38,941 nucleotides of DNA from CAXMQS01 sp964195995 (GTDB lineage Bacteria > Actinomycetota > Acidimicrobiia > Spongiisociales > JAOTWH01), in assembly GCA_964195995.1 (NCBI GenBank), contig CAXMQS010000078.1, forward strand, positions 1-38,941, written 5' to 3'. Below the pieces are notes generated by a model, which saw only the letters and a program-made list of their open reading frames with translations, did no database searches and was not told the origin of the DNA. The number at the start of each line of letters is the position of its first letter. Position 1 is the first letter of the stretch. Below, piece by piece: positions 29,546 to 37,681 of the stretch. The position numbers were made by a program, and so were the translations under genes.

Positions 29546-29664
29546 GACAGCTCGCGCAATCGATCGTTGGCGCGGCGTACCCGCCACACCATCCAACCGA
29601 CGTAGGAGACCAGCGTGCCGTAGACGGCGGCGTAGGCGAGCGCTACCCAGCCCCAATCAGACAT
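29542..29664 (-). CDS. ccmD: CcmD, short single-helix protein
   Basis: This gene encodes 40 residues and is easily missed for its size. ATG 29664 has TGAGGAG about 6 nt upstream. One membrane helix (W-V-A-L-A-Y-A-A-V-Y-G-T-L-V-S-Y-V-G) is followed by the basic R-V-R-R-A-N-D-R-L-R tail typical of CcmD. The gene overlaps ccmC by 8 nt and ccmE by 4 nt. In E. coli CcmD is needed to release haem-loaded CcmE from the CcmABC complex. Its place between ccmC and ccmE is the standard one. Confidence 0.85.
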   Translation of the reverse strand: MSDWGWVALAYAAVYGTLVSYVGWMVWRVRRANDRLRELS

Positions 29665-30382
29665 CGGCGCTCCTCAGGTCGGGAGTCACAACGGCGGCTC
29701 CGGCGACGGGCAAGTCACTCCGCCGGAGTGCGGCCTCTATCTCGTCTTCGGTGCTGGCAAGCTCGATGCGCCGCACCAGGAGCGCGACGTAGACGACGGT
29801 GAAGGCGACCAAGGCCGCCAGGAAAGCAGCGACGAATGGCGGGTCCATTTCGAGACCCCCGGGACGAGCGATGGATGCCTGCTGGTGCAGCGTTCTCCAC
29901 CACACGACGGAGAAGTGAACGATCGGGATCTGGACTACTGCGAGCATGCCGAAGATGGCGGAGCGCCGGGCTCGGGCCGTTGGGTCTTCGGTGCTGCGAC
30001 GCAGCGCCAGATACCCGAGGTACACGAAGAACAGCACTGCCGTAAGCACTAACCGGGCGTCCCAGGTCCACCACACTCCCCAAGTCGGTTTTCCCCAGAT
30101 CATCCCGCTGAGGATGGCCGCTCCCGTGAAGACGACGCCGATCTCGGCGGAGGCGCCCGCAGCTCTATCCCACCGGAGCGACTTGGTTTTCAGATAGGCG
30201 GCGCTGGCAACGAGCGTGACTGTGAACGACAGGTAGGCCAGCCAGATCGACGGAACATGGACGAAGAGCATCCTTGCCAGGTCTCCCTGGGTCGCTTCCG
30301 GCGGAACCGCCAGGGCGGCGCTGAGGGCGGCGGCGATGCCGGCGAAGGCGCCTATCTCGAGCAAACGGATCCGGGTCGTCAA
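29657..30382 (-). CDS. ccmC: Haem transporter/handler CcmC
   Basis: This gene encodes 241 residues, with six membrane helices. The haem loop W-G-V-W-W-T-W-D-A-R-L near residue 106 and the two external His (F-V-H-V-P near 42, V-H-F-S-V near 164) are the known haem ligands. It loads haem onto CcmE. The last 35 residues are an acidic cytoplasmic extension (E-L-A-S-T-E-D-E-I-E-A-A-L-R-R) beyond the core family. It overlaps ccmB by 4 nt upstream and ccmD by 8 nt downstream. Confidence 0.95.
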   Translation of the reverse strand: MTTRIRLLEIGAFAGIAAALSAALAVPPEATQGDLARMLFVHVPSIWLAYLSFTVTLVASAAYLKTKSLRWDRAAGASAEIGVVFTGAAILSGMIWGKPTWGVWWTWDARLVLTAVLFFVYLGYLALRRSTEDPTARARRSAIFGMLAVVQIPIVHFSVVWWRTLHQQASIARPGGLEMDPPFVAAFLAALVAFTVVYVALLVRRIELASTEDEIEAALRRSDLPVAGAAVVTPDLRSADV

Positions 30383-31047
30383 CCAGCCTCCTGAAGCGGT
30401 CGGGCTACCAGTACTCCGGTGACGGCGAGAGCCAGGTTCACGGTCAACAGGAGAAGCAGCCAGGTGAGAATACTTTCGCCCAGCCGTAACCCTTCAAGCG
30501 CCTGCGTTGCCGCCAACAAGATGGGAATGGCGAGTGGCGCCACGAGCAAAGGCACGAGTGCGGGGCGGGTGGCACTTGGTCCCGTGACCGCGCTCACCAG
30601 TGTTCCCAGCATGGCGAGGGCGGCACCGACGAGGGGGACCAGCGCCAGCAGCCACCCCCACCCGGCGATGGGAGCGTCGTAGAGGGCCAGCATCACCGGA
30701 AGCAGGACGACTTCGAGAGCGATGAGCAGGACGGCCGCTGCGGCCGCCCGTCCGGCGAGTACCGCCGCGGGGTCGGCGCCGAGCATGGCAAGCCGGTCCC
30801 TCTGCGGTCCAGCGTCGTCCGCACTCTGGCGAATGGCGACGAGGATGCCGAAGAGCAGAACCACCGCCCAGTAGAGACCAGGGCCGATGCGCCGCAGGGT
30901 GGGAACGTCGGTGCCGATGCCGAGCGGAATCAACAGCAAGGCGATGGCGGCGAACGGGGCGATGACCCACAGCACCTCTCCGCTGCGCATCTCCGACAGT
31001 AGGTCGCGTCTGGCGATGGCGGCCGCCTGGCGGCGCAGGCCGATCAT
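30379..31047 (-). CDS. ccmB: Haem exporter permease CcmB
   Basis: This gene encodes 222 residues with six membrane helices, the usual size for CcmB. The N-terminal cytoplasmic piece R-R-D-L-L-S-E-M-R-S-G-E is typical. It also has A-D-P-A-A-V-L-A-G-R-A in the middle and P-L-V-G-A-A-L-A-M-L-G in a core helix. As the membrane part of the CcmAB ABC transporter it works with CcmA to free haem-loaded CcmE. The start overlaps ccmA by 4 nt. Confidence 0.93.
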   Translation of the reverse strand: MIGLRRQAAAIARRDLLSEMRSGEVLWVIAPFAAIALLLIPLGIGTDVPTLRRIGPGLYWAVVLLFGILVAIRQSADDAGPQRDRLAMLGADPAAVLAGRAAAAAVLLIALEVVLLPVMLALYDAPIAGWGWLLALVPLVGAALAMLGTLVSAVTGPSATRPALVPLLVAPLAIPILLAATQALEGLRLGESILTWLLLLLTVNLALAVTGVLVARPLQEAG

Positions 31048-31691
31048 GCGGCCACCTCCAGGTTGCCGTTGTCCAGCTCAAGAGTCCGGTCGAGGGGTAG
31101 CCCCCCATGCGCTCGCTGGTGGGAGACAACGATCGCCCCACCGCCGCGAGTGACGACGTCCTTGAGAAGATGATCGACCAGCTCGACCGCGCCGGAGTCG
31201 AGCCCGGCGTGGGCCTCGTCGAAGAGCAGCAGCCGCGGTGTGGCCAGCAACAATGTGGCGAATTCGGCGCGGCGCTGCATGCCGAAGGAGCAGTGGTCTG
31301 CCCTTCGTGACGACGCTGCCGATAGCCCTACTTGAGCTAGAGCAGAGGAGACATCGCTGCTGGCGGCTCCGAGCAACTCGGCGGCGAAGGAAGTGTTCTC
31401 GGCGAGGGTGAGGTGGGGGAACAGCGAGGGGGCGTGCCCGATGAAGCCGATCGCGGGCCGGACATCGAAGCGGGCGTCAGAGGTGACGTCGACCCCAAGC
31501 ACCTCGGCCGTCCCCGATGTGGGCGTCAGCAGCGTTGCCGCGACGCGTAGCAGGGTCGTCTTTCCCGAGCCGTTGGCGCCGCTGATGCCCACGGCTTCAC
31601 CTGGGGCCACCTCGAGGTCGAGATTGCGCAGCACCGGTGTCCGACCAAGGTCGACACCAAGGGCGCGCAAAGAGACGACGGGAGCGGACAT
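31044..31691 (-). CDS. ccmA: Haem exporter ATPase CcmA
   Basis: This gene encodes 215 residues, an ABC ATPase. Walker A is G38-A-N-G-S-G-K-T45. The signature is a variant: C-S-F-G-M-Q-R-R-A-E-F rather than L-S-G-G-Q. Walker B is L-L-L-F-D-E-A, with Ala where most have Pro, and the H-loop is I-V-V-S-H-Q. It drives the release of holo-CcmE from CcmC/D. It is first in the operon; the promoter must lie in the repeat-rich 31692-32434 stretch, where I cannot mark it. The start has no strong ribosome site. Confidence 0.93.
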   Translation of the reverse strand: MSAPVVSLRALGVDLGRTPVLRNLDLEVAPGEAVGISGANGSGKTTLLRVAATLLTPTSGTAEVLGVDVTSDARFDVRPAIGFIGHAPSLFPHLTLAENTSFAAELLGAASSDVSSALAQVGLSAASSRRADHCSFGMQRRAEFATLLLATPRLLLFDEAHAGLDSGAVELVDHLLKDVVTRGGGAIVVSHQRAHGGLPLDRTLELDNGNLEVAA

Positions 31692-31748
31692 CGGGCGAGT
31701 CTACGACTGGCCGGGTCAGTGGGCTCGGGCTGTCCCCCTCCTGCCTGC

Positions 31749-31935
31749 TCATGTCTCCGCCGGCGGGGGATGAAGTCGTGTTCCTCCCCCCGTAGGGGGG
31801 AGTACCGGCGAAGCCGGGGAGGGGGGCTTCCTGGCGGGAGCGCTCTCCGTGTCTCGATATGGCGTCACAGGGGTGAACAGGAAGCCCCCTCCGACCTCGC
31901 CGCGCTCGGCCACCTCCCCCTAGAGGGGAGGAAAC
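31749..31935 (+). repeat. BIME-like palindromic repeat, copy 1
   Basis: Left unit: TCCCCCCGTAGGGGGGA hairpin, ACCGGCGAAGCCGG hairpin, then GGGGGGCTTCC. Right unit: GGAAGCCCCCTCC, CTCGCCGCGCTCGG, then CACCTCCCCCTAGAGGGGAGG and AAAC. The right unit is an inverted, diverged copy of the left one, so each element is a pair of palindromic units in opposite orientation. The spacer holds GTGTCTCGATATGGCGTCAC. Confidence 0.8.
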
Positions 31936-31959
31936 GTTGTCTTCTCCACCATCCCGCTT

Positions 31960-32150
31960 GCTGATGTCTCTCCACAGGCGGGGGATGAAGTCGTGTTTCT
32001 CCCCCCGTAGGGGGGAGTACCGGCGAAGCCGGGGAGGGGGGCTTCCGCGCGGGCGCGCTCTCCGTGTCTCGATATGGCGTCACAGCGGTGAACAGGAAGC
32101 CCCCTCCCACCTCGCTGCGCTCGGCCACCTCCCCCTAGAGGGGAGGAAAC
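31960..32150 (+). repeat. BIME-like palindromic repeat, copy 2
   Basis: It has the same parts in the same order as copy 1, including the spacer with CTCGATATGGCGTCACAG. It is offset by 215 nt from copy 1 (measured at the shared TGAAGTCGTG) and nearly identical, so the copies are a recent tandem duplication. Confidence 0.8.
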
Positions 32151-32170
32151 GCGGTTTCTCCCATCCCGCC

Positions 32171-32330
32171 TGCTCATGTCTCCGCCGGCGGGGGATGAAG
32201 TCGTGTTTCTCCCCCCGTAGGGGGAGTACCGGCGAAGCCGGGGAGGGGGGCTTCCGCGCGGGCGCGCAGATTGGTGAAGACCCCTCCGACCTCGCTGCGC
32301 TCGGCCACCTCCCCCTAGAGGGGAGGAAAC
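32171..32330 (+). repeat. BIME-like palindromic repeat, copy 3 with shorter spacer
   Basis: The left and right units match copies 1 and 2, but the spacer is replaced by CGCAGATTGGTGAAGA, so one spacer variant is shared with neither of the other two. It lies 210 nt from copy 2. Confidence 0.8.
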
Positions 32331-32340
32331 GTTGTCTTCT

Positions 32341-32388
32341 CCCCCCTCCGACTTCGCTGCGCTCGGCCACCTCTAGAGGCGAGGAAGC
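32341..32388 (+). repeat. BIME-like repeat, right unit only
   Basis: Only CCCCCCTCCGACTTCGCTGC and the following CTCGGCCAC-type end remain, with an internal loss in the terminal hairpin. It is a partial fourth copy. Confidence 0.7.
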
Positions 32389-32395
32389 GTTTCGT

Positions 32396-32419
32396 CCCCC
32401 TCCCGCTTGCGGGAGGGGG
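32396..32419 (-). terminator. Stem-loop beyond the RND exporter gene
   Basis: CCCCCTCCCGC pairs with GCGGGAGGGGG over 11 bp with a 2-nt nominal loop. It lies 16 nt past the stop at 32435 and could end transcription of the RND gene. It is symmetric in sequence, so direction is set by position only. Confidence 0.5.
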
Positions 32420-32434
32420 CTAGGGCGGCCGCGA

Positions 32435-35400
32435 CTACCGCGACTGGGTCGCCGTATCTCGCTTGTGGGGGTCGTAGACCCACTCGCCCCGCGTGCGTTC
32501 CCACTCCAGTCGCTCGCGGTCCTCGCCCTTCAGCGACGGGGTGGCGAACAGCAGCAGGCTCGGCAGCACCAGCAGTGAAACCAGCACCGCCAGGGCGATC
32601 ATGACCGCGGTGAGGACGCCGTAGACGGCGAAGATCGGCATCGGCGCCAGGCCCAGCACCGTGAACCCGGCGATGGATGTCAGCGCCGATAGCAGCAGCG
32701 CCCCGCCGGTTCCTTCACCTGCTCTGCGTAACGCCGGGAACCGGCTGGGTTCGCCGGCCAGCTCCTCTCGGAATCGCACGGTGAAGTGGGTCGCGAAGTC
32801 GATGCCGACACCGATGGAGATGGCGGCGATGGTCGCCGTCACCGGGTTGATCGTGTAGTCGGCGAGATACATGAAGCCGTACACCCACGCCACCACCAAC
32901 AAGATCGGTGTCACCGACACCAGCGAGTATTTGATCGATTTCAGGATGAACGCTGCGAGCAGGAAGGTCAGCAGCAACGCCAATGGCAGCGACAGCAGCA
33001 TGGACTTGGTGAACGCGTCCAGCGTGTTGCGGAACGTGATCGGTTCGCCCGATACCCCGATCTCGTCAATTCCCACACCGGCCGTTGCTATTTCCAGATT
33101 CGCCGCGGCGTCGTCGAGAGCCACCCTGGTGGCGTCGATGAGCGGTCCATCGGTCAGGGAGCCGATGATGACCTCGAGGCGTGTCGCCTGGGTGTCACCA
33201 TCGACATACAGGATGTTGCTGACCGTATCGGCCGAGAACACCACCTGGCCGGTGTCGTCGCGCAGCCCGTCGCTGCTGGCAGCCGCATATACGGCGGCCA
33301 CCTGGGCGGCGGTGTCGGGGAGGCCATCACCGTCGGCATCGGTGATCTCCACGCCTGTGCTGGCCGCGATGTCGGCGCCTGCAGTAGATGACGTGGTGGC
33401 GAACTGCGCCAGGGTCACGGCGTTAGAGACCACCTCGATCTCACCGTCGAGGTCGCGGGATAGGTCGACACCGGAGTTCTTCACCTCGTCGATAGCCGCC
33501 TGCATGGCTTGCAGCGTCGTCGGCTCGGTGAGGTCCCCTTCGACATAGATGTAACCGGTACCGATGCCAAGGTCGCCGAAGTGGAACTCCTGGCGCTCGA
33601 TCCCCTTTACAGCATCGGAGTCACTCGCCAGGAAGTCCGAGAAGGAGAAATCCGATCGCACCTGGCTGGCACCCCACACGCCCATCACGGCGAACAGGAC
33701 CACTATCGGGATGGTGACTACCCGCCAACGGGCCAGGAAGTGCACGATGTAGCCGGCGAAATGCAGTCCATGCCCGACACCCTTGACCTCGTCGGAAACC
33801 GCGACTCCTTTGGCCTTGGCTCGCGCATTGCGGCGTCTGGTCATTCGGAACGGCAAGTAGATGAACAGGCCGGAGAAGATCAATAGTGCCACCGCTCCCA
33901 CTTTCGCGAACTGCACTGCGGCGGCGACCATGATGCCTGCCACGAGAGTGGCAAGAACGAAGCCGAGGCGGATCAAGATGCGCGGTCCGTGACCTACCGG
34001 GGCCGGGCCCATGGCATCTTCCGTTGCCATGAGCAGCTTCGGAGCCAGCACGCCAAGCACCACAAAGGCGACGAGTATCGAGATGGCGCCACCGATACCG
34101 AACTGAACGATCGTCTCGATGCCGGAGATGGCGTTGGACAAGAAGGCCGCTGCCGACGACAGCGCCGCCAGCGTCAGGGCCAGGATGACCGCCGACATAC
34201 CTGCCGGATAGGCGCGACTCCGGCTCTCGCCTTCTACCAACGCTTCTCGGGTGCGCCCGGTCGAATGGATGAAGAAGTCGACGCCGAAGCTGATAATCGA
34301 TATCGGCACGATGAAACCGAGCAACAAACCGCCCTTCAGTCCCACCAGAGCGAAGATTCCCTTGTAGATCAGGGTCGTCGCCGTGATACCGGCGCCGACG
34401 TAGACCGCGGCCCAGTAGGAGCGGAGCAGAGCTCCAACGACGATGAGAATGATGACGACTGCGAAGAGGATGAAGGGGGCGGCCACGGTGAGCTGGTCCT
34501 CGAACTCGAGGTCAAAGTCGATGCCGAGCCCGAGGGCGGTGTAGTTCTCCTGATCCCCGCGCAGTTCGGTCTGCACCTCGCGCAGCCAACGCTGCGCCTC
34601 GAGGGACCTTTCAAGATCGAACTCCTCTGTACCCGCCGCCGCAGTGGTGGTGGTTACTTCGAAGGAGTCGATGTCCCACAGGACGAAGGCTTGGAAGGCT
34701 GGGCTCTCCCACAGCTCGATCTGCTGGCCACCAACCGTGGCGGGGGTCACCGTGGCCAGGTGCGACATCGTTGTCCGTAGGACCGCAGTTGGAGCGTCGG
34801 CGGCGAACACCGCGTCCAGCGCCACTTTGACGTCGGCATCGGTAGCTGCGTCGAGGCCGCCAGGCAGTTGGGCTTCGACTGCATCGACGACGGAGTACAC
34901 GCCATCGATCTCGGTGTTGAAGTCGGTGTTGAACGAGGTGGCGAGGTGGGAGTTCATCGCGTCATCGCGGAAGACGCGGCTCGATGCCAACAGCGACCCC
35001 GAGTTCGTCTTCCACTCCAGCATCGCGTTGCGGGTCAGAACGTCTGTGTCATCGGGACCTTCGACGAGGAAGATCGACCCCTGGAAACCCTCTTCAGAGG
35101 AGAAGACCTCCTCGGCTCGGTCGGCGGTGTCGTAGATGGCGCCTGATGGGTCGAAGTCGGGCTCCTCGGTCGACCCGAGAGCGTCGGCGATAACGGCAAA
35201 GGCGATCGTGGCGACCAGGGCCACCACCGTGACGCGGACGATGCGTCTGTTGACCCACTCGAAGAACTTCTTTCCCACTGCTTTCTCCTCCGTCTTGTCT
35301 GCAAATCTCCAGTCGCGCTCTCTCTTGCGAGTCTCATCCGAGGCTTTGGTCGGCTGCGCCGCGGTGGCCACCACTCCCCGGAAGAGCAAGAACCCACCGA

Positions 35401-36010
35401 CTAGCAGCGATACCAGGCCGAACACCAGAGCGACCCACATGACCGGCACGATGTTGGAGACCCGTACTCCTCGCACCAGGTCGGCGTCGACACCAGCAGA
35501 GCCATCGGCGTTCATCACGACCACCGACCAATCACCTTGCTCCGCCGACCAGTTGAGGGTCTGGTTGCCGGGGCCCTCGATCGATGTCACCCAGAACGTC
35601 TCGGCACCGGGGCTGCCAGGGGTCGATGTTCCCCGGTGGTGCGTGTAGTCGATAGCCGAGCCCTCGAACCTGACGCCGTCCACCTCGTCGTATGCCACGT
35701 TGGTGAGGTAGGTCTCAACGTCACTGGAGGACGCGATGCCGAGAAAGATGCTGGAACCGGTATTCGACGACCCCGAGACCTTGATGTCGACGGGGTCGAG
35801 CACGAGGTCCGCGACCCAGCCGGGCGCGTCCGTGAGCACGTCGGTCGCTTCCGAGACGATGGCGAAGGAGGACCGTTCAAATCGATCGCCGTCCGTCACG
35901 AAGTAGTCGTCTGCGTCTCGATCTTGAACGAGCCCGGCGATGGCCCCGGCGATGAGGCCGGCCCCAACCAGGAGACCGAGTACCCCAAAGATGATCCGTG
36001 TGACTCGCAT
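32435..36010 (-). CDS. RND/MMPL-family exporter with extra N-terminal domain
   Basis: This gene encodes 1191 residues from ATG 36010 with GGAGGAA about 5 nt upstream. Residues 1-30 form a membrane anchor, about 30-185 an external beta-rich domain, about 190-215 a second helix and 220-255 a charged cytoplasmic linker. From about 258 the two RND halves follow, each with a large external domain and helix bundle. Their core motifs are S-F-G-V-D-F-F-I-H-S-T-G-R-T-R-E-A-L and G-V-G-I-D-F-A-T-H-F-T-V-R-F-R-E-E-L. The second external domain holds D-A-D-G-D-G-L-P-D, a calcium-loop-like stretch. Relatives export lipids or hydrophobic compounds with proton flow. The N-terminal block of about 250 residues is not part of typical MMPL proteins. 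The C-terminus is basic and short. Confidence 0.88.
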   Translation of the reverse strand: MRVTRIIFGVLGLLVGAGLIAGAIAGLVQDRDADDYFVTDGDRFERSSFAIVSEATDVLTDAPGWVADLVLDPVDIKVSGSSNTGSSIFLGIASSSDVETYLTNVAYDEVDGVRFEGSAIDYTHHRGTSTPGSPGAETFWVTSIEGPGNQTLNWSAEQGDWSVVVMNADGSAGVDADLVRGVRVSNIVPVMWVALVFGLVSLLVGGFLLFRGVVATAAQPTKASDETRKRERDWRFADKTEEKAVGKKFFEWVNRRIVRVTVVALVATIAFAVIADALGSTEEPDFDPSGAIYDTADRAEEVFSSEEGFQGSIFLVEGPDDTDVLTRNAMLEWKTNSGSLLASSRVFRDDAMNSHLATSFNTDFNTEIDGVYSVVDAVEAQLPGGLDAATDADVKVALDAVFAADAPTAVLRTTMSHLATVTPATVGGQQIELWESPAFQAFVLWDIDSFEVTTTTAAAGTEEFDLERSLEAQRWLREVQTELRGDQENYTALGLGIDFDLEFEDQLTVAAPFILFAVVIILIVVGALLRSYWAAVYVGAGITATTLIYKGIFALVGLKGGLLLGFIVPISIISFGVDFFIHSTGRTREALVEGESRSRAYPAGMSAVILALTLAALSSAAAFLSNAISGIETIVQFGIGGAISILVAFVVLGVLAPKLLMATEDAMGPAPVGHGPRILIRLGFVLATLVAGIMVAAAVQFAKVGAVALLIFSGLFIYLPFRMTRRRNARAKAKGVAVSDEVKGVGHGLHFAGYIVHFLARWRVVTIPIVVLFAVMGVWGASQVRSDFSFSDFLASDSDAVKGIERQEFHFGDLGIGTGYIYVEGDLTEPTTLQAMQAAIDEVKNSGVDLSRDLDGEIEVVSNAVTLAQFATTSSTAGADIAASTGVEITDADGDGLPDTAAQVAAVYAAASSDGLRDDTGQVVFSADTVSNILYVDGDTQATRLEVIIGSLTDGPLIDATRVALDDAAANLEIATAGVGIDEIGVSGEPITFRNTLDAFTKSMLLSLPLALLLTFLLAAFILKSIKYSLVSVTPILLVVAWVYGFMYLADYTINPVTATIAAISIGVGIDFATHFTVRFREELAGEPSRFPALRRAGEGTGGALLLSALTSIAGFTVLGLAPMPIFAVYGVLTAVMIALAVLVSLLVLPSLLLFATPSLKGEDRERLEWERTRGEWVYDPHKRDTATQSR

Positions 36011-36061
36011 AACGATTCCTCCGTCGGTGACGCAGGAGGCCTCTCTCCCCTCAATATGACA

Positions 36062-36089
36062 ACGCTAGCTATCCGACCAGCAGGGTCAA
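36062..36089 (-). promoter_or_regulatory. Promoter of the RND exporter gene
   Basis: On the minus strand TTGACC (36089-36084) and TAGCGT (36067-36062) are 16 nt apart, with transcription expected near 36055, 45 nt before the ATG. GCTAGC overlaps the -10. Confidence 0.45.
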
Positions 36090-36141
36090 ATGGCACGAGG
36101 CGCTGCGACCGCGAGGAAGCCATTGCGGGACCGAAGGCCTT

Positions 36142-36170
36142 TTGGCAGATGCTCCAGCCTGGCGTATACC
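36142..36170 (+). promoter_or_regulatory. Promoter of the HAD/LysE pair
   Basis: TTGGCA (36142-36147) and TATACC (36165-36170) are 17 nt apart, a good match to a housekeeping promoter. Transcription would begin near 36177. Confidence 0.5.
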
Positions 36171-36218
36171 GGCCGTTGTGAGCCTTATCTGCGAGAGTTC
36201 TTCCACGGTGTGCGGCTG

Positions 36219-36689
36219 ATGGCCCGTGCGCCTATCCGGAGTGTCGAATCGCTCGACGATGTCGTCGCCTTCGTGAGGTCGGGGAGCGACAAGGTGGTGA
36301 TCCTCGATGTCGACAACACCCTGGCGCCCCAGGGTGCATCGCTCGAGGACTTCGGAGTATTGGTGAACGGCGCCATCGACCGACTCGAGGCGAGCCCCGG
36401 CATCGGTCGGGTCATCGCGCTAACGAACGGTCCACAACGCGGCGTGGGGCGAATGATCAGTCGTGGCAACAAGCCGTGGACCACCCGTCGCCGTCTCGGG
36501 CTTCGAGGAGACAGCAGGCAAGTAGTTGTGATCGGTGATCAGGTGCTGACCGACGGTGTGCTGGCATGGCGTCTCGACGCCACCTTCCTGCACCTCGTTT
36601 TGGACGACGAAGAAGAGGACGCTCACCAGGCCACTATGCGCCGAGTCGGCCGGATCGTCGTGGGGCTGTTCTTGCGTCGGGACAGGTAG
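36219..36689 (+). CDS. HAD-superfamily phosphatase, YqeG-like
   Basis: This gene encodes 156 residues from ATG 36219. Motif I is V-V-I-L-D30-V-D32-N-T-L-A-P, motif II is A-L-T-N-G-P, and the late acidic motif is V-V-I-G-D-Q-V-L-T-D-G-V-L-A-W-R. These are the pattern of YqeG-type (subclass III) HAD phosphatases. Relatives include plant and fungal phosphatidylglycerophosphate phosphatases, so a lipid head-group role is possible but unproven here. The ATG has no ribosome site; GTG 36210 in the same frame is an alternative and upstream residues (Y-L-R-E-F-F-H-G) also look protein-like. It shares an mRNA with the LysE gene that follows after 17 nt. Confidence 0.78.
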   Translation: MARAPIRSVESLDDVVAFVRSGSDKVVILDVDNTLAPQGASLEDFGVLVNGAIDRLEASPGIGRVIALTNGPQRGVGRMISRGNKPWTTRRRLGLRGDSRQVVVIGDQVLTDGVLAWRLDATFLHLVLDDEEEDAHQATMRRVGRIVVGLFLRRDR

Positions 36690-36706
36690 GAGATCGCATC
36701 GAGGCT

Positions 36707-37309
36707 TTGCTGAAAGGGGTCGTGGCCGGATACGGCATCGCCATCCCGGTGGGTGCCATCGCCGTGCTGATCGTCGAGGTAGGCATCAGATGTGGCTTCC
36801 GCTGCGCCTTCTTCGCCGGCGCCGGTGCCGCGACGGCCGACCTCATCTACGCCGGCCTCGCGGTGATCGGCGGCGCCGCGCTGGCCGGAGCAGTCGAGTC
36901 CGTCGATCAGCCTCTGCGACTCGCCAGTGCGCTTGTTTTGACGGTGATAGCTGTGGTCGGCCTCCGACGCGTCGGCAGAAGACAGCAGTTGGTTGATGTC
37001 CCATTGCCTGACCGGCGTGAGTTGGCGAGCACATATGCTCGGTTCGTTGGCCTGACCATCATCAACCCGACCACGATCGTCTATTTCGCGGCGGTCATCG
37101 TCGGTCTCGGCGTGGCCGACGGGATGTCTGCCGGCGAGGGCGCTCTGTTCGCGCTCGGAGCATTCGGCGCTTCATTGTCTTGGCAGACGACCCTGGCGGG
37201 AGTAGGTGCGTTCGCCGGCGACCGATTGAGCGAGCGGGCGCAGCGAGGCGCTGTGATAGGTGGCAACTTGGTGATCCTGGCGCTGGCCCTCGCCATCCTG
37301 ATTCGGTAG
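36707..37309 (+). CDS. LysE/RhtB-family translocator
   Basis: This gene encodes 200 residues from TTG 36707, the family's usual length, with six hydrophobic segments. The N-terminus has G-V-V-A-G-Y-G-I-A-I-P-V-G-A-I-A-V-L-I, the LysE motif with P-x-G. The middle has a charged loop of about 30 residues (V-G-R-R-Q-Q-L-V-D-V-P-L-P-D-R-R-E-L) and F-V-G-L-T-I-I-N-P-T-T-I-V-Y-F, where the N-P pair is the second hallmark. Members export amino acids, homoserine lactones or ions. The frame stays open upstream, so a start in the HAD stop zone is also possible. The substrate is unknown. Confidence 0.78.
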   Translation: MLKGVVAGYGIAIPVGAIAVLIVEVGIRCGFRCAFFAGAGAATADLIYAGLAVIGGAALAGAVESVDQPLRLASALVLTVIAVVGLRRVGRRQQLVDVPLPDRRELASTYARFVGLTIINPTTIVYFAAVIVGLGVADGMSAGEGALFALGAFGASLSWQTTLAGVGAFAGDRLSERAQRGAVIGGNLVILALALAILIR

Positions 37310-37320
37310 CGGTCTTCGAG

Positions 37321-37536
37321 TTAGTGAAGGGGCGGGGCCTGCGGAATAGCTCGATATCGCGAATCGGACATACGCGGAAAGCGGGAGTAGGCCTCGGCCA
37401 TCGCGATCTGGTGGAAGCGATGATCGAAGCTGTCCTCCTCCGTCTCGAACAGAGTGCCGTTGTGCGCACCCCACAGCACGAAGGCACCGATGATGGCGGT
37501 GGCGACGACTACGAGACCGAGAAGCATGGCAGACAT
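37321..37536 (-). CDS. Small membrane protein, CcoS-like
   Basis: This gene encodes 71 residues from ATG 37536 (AAGAG upstream). One helix at residues 3-24 (A-M-L-L-G-L-V-V-V-A-T-A-I-I-G-A-F-V-L-W) is followed by G-A-H-N-G-T-L-F-E-T-E-E-D-S-F-D, then R-F-H-Q-I-A-M. The helix ending in F-x-x-W, then about six residues, then F-D/E-x-x-E, is like CcoS of cbb3-type oxidase assembly, in which a W-A-x-x-x-G-Q-F-D-D-L-E block follows the helix. The C-terminus is longer than in CcoS. If correct, it would help insert copper or haem into a c-type cytochrome oxidase, fitting the ccm genes 6 kb away. No oxidase genes are here. Confidence 0.45.
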   Translation of the reverse strand: MSAMLLGLVVVATAIIGAFVLWGAHNGTLFETEEDSFDHRFHQIAMAEAYSRFPRMSDSRYRAIPQAPPLH

Positions 37537-37681
37537 TGTTCTCTTAGTAAGCGGAAGGGACGGGGTTGTTCATTAGCCATAGCAACGCCCACAGCGGCGT
37601 TGATCCCGTTAATTGTCGGTCAGCCGACGGAAGATGTCACAGGCGACGCGGCCTTAAGCTGACAATCGGAGGGAGGATGAC

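Noticed and set aside
31741..32388. CRISPR-like array impression
   Set aside because: Period is about 210 nt, units are inverted pairs, spacers are repeated, and no cas genes are near.
31719..32604. Several open frames within the repeats
   Set aside because: They are repeated, basic, low-complexity translations of palindromic DNA without start signals.
32786..35648. Long plus-strand frames opposite the RND gene
   Set aside because: They mirror the GC-rich codon pattern of the real gene and show no domain or ribosome site.
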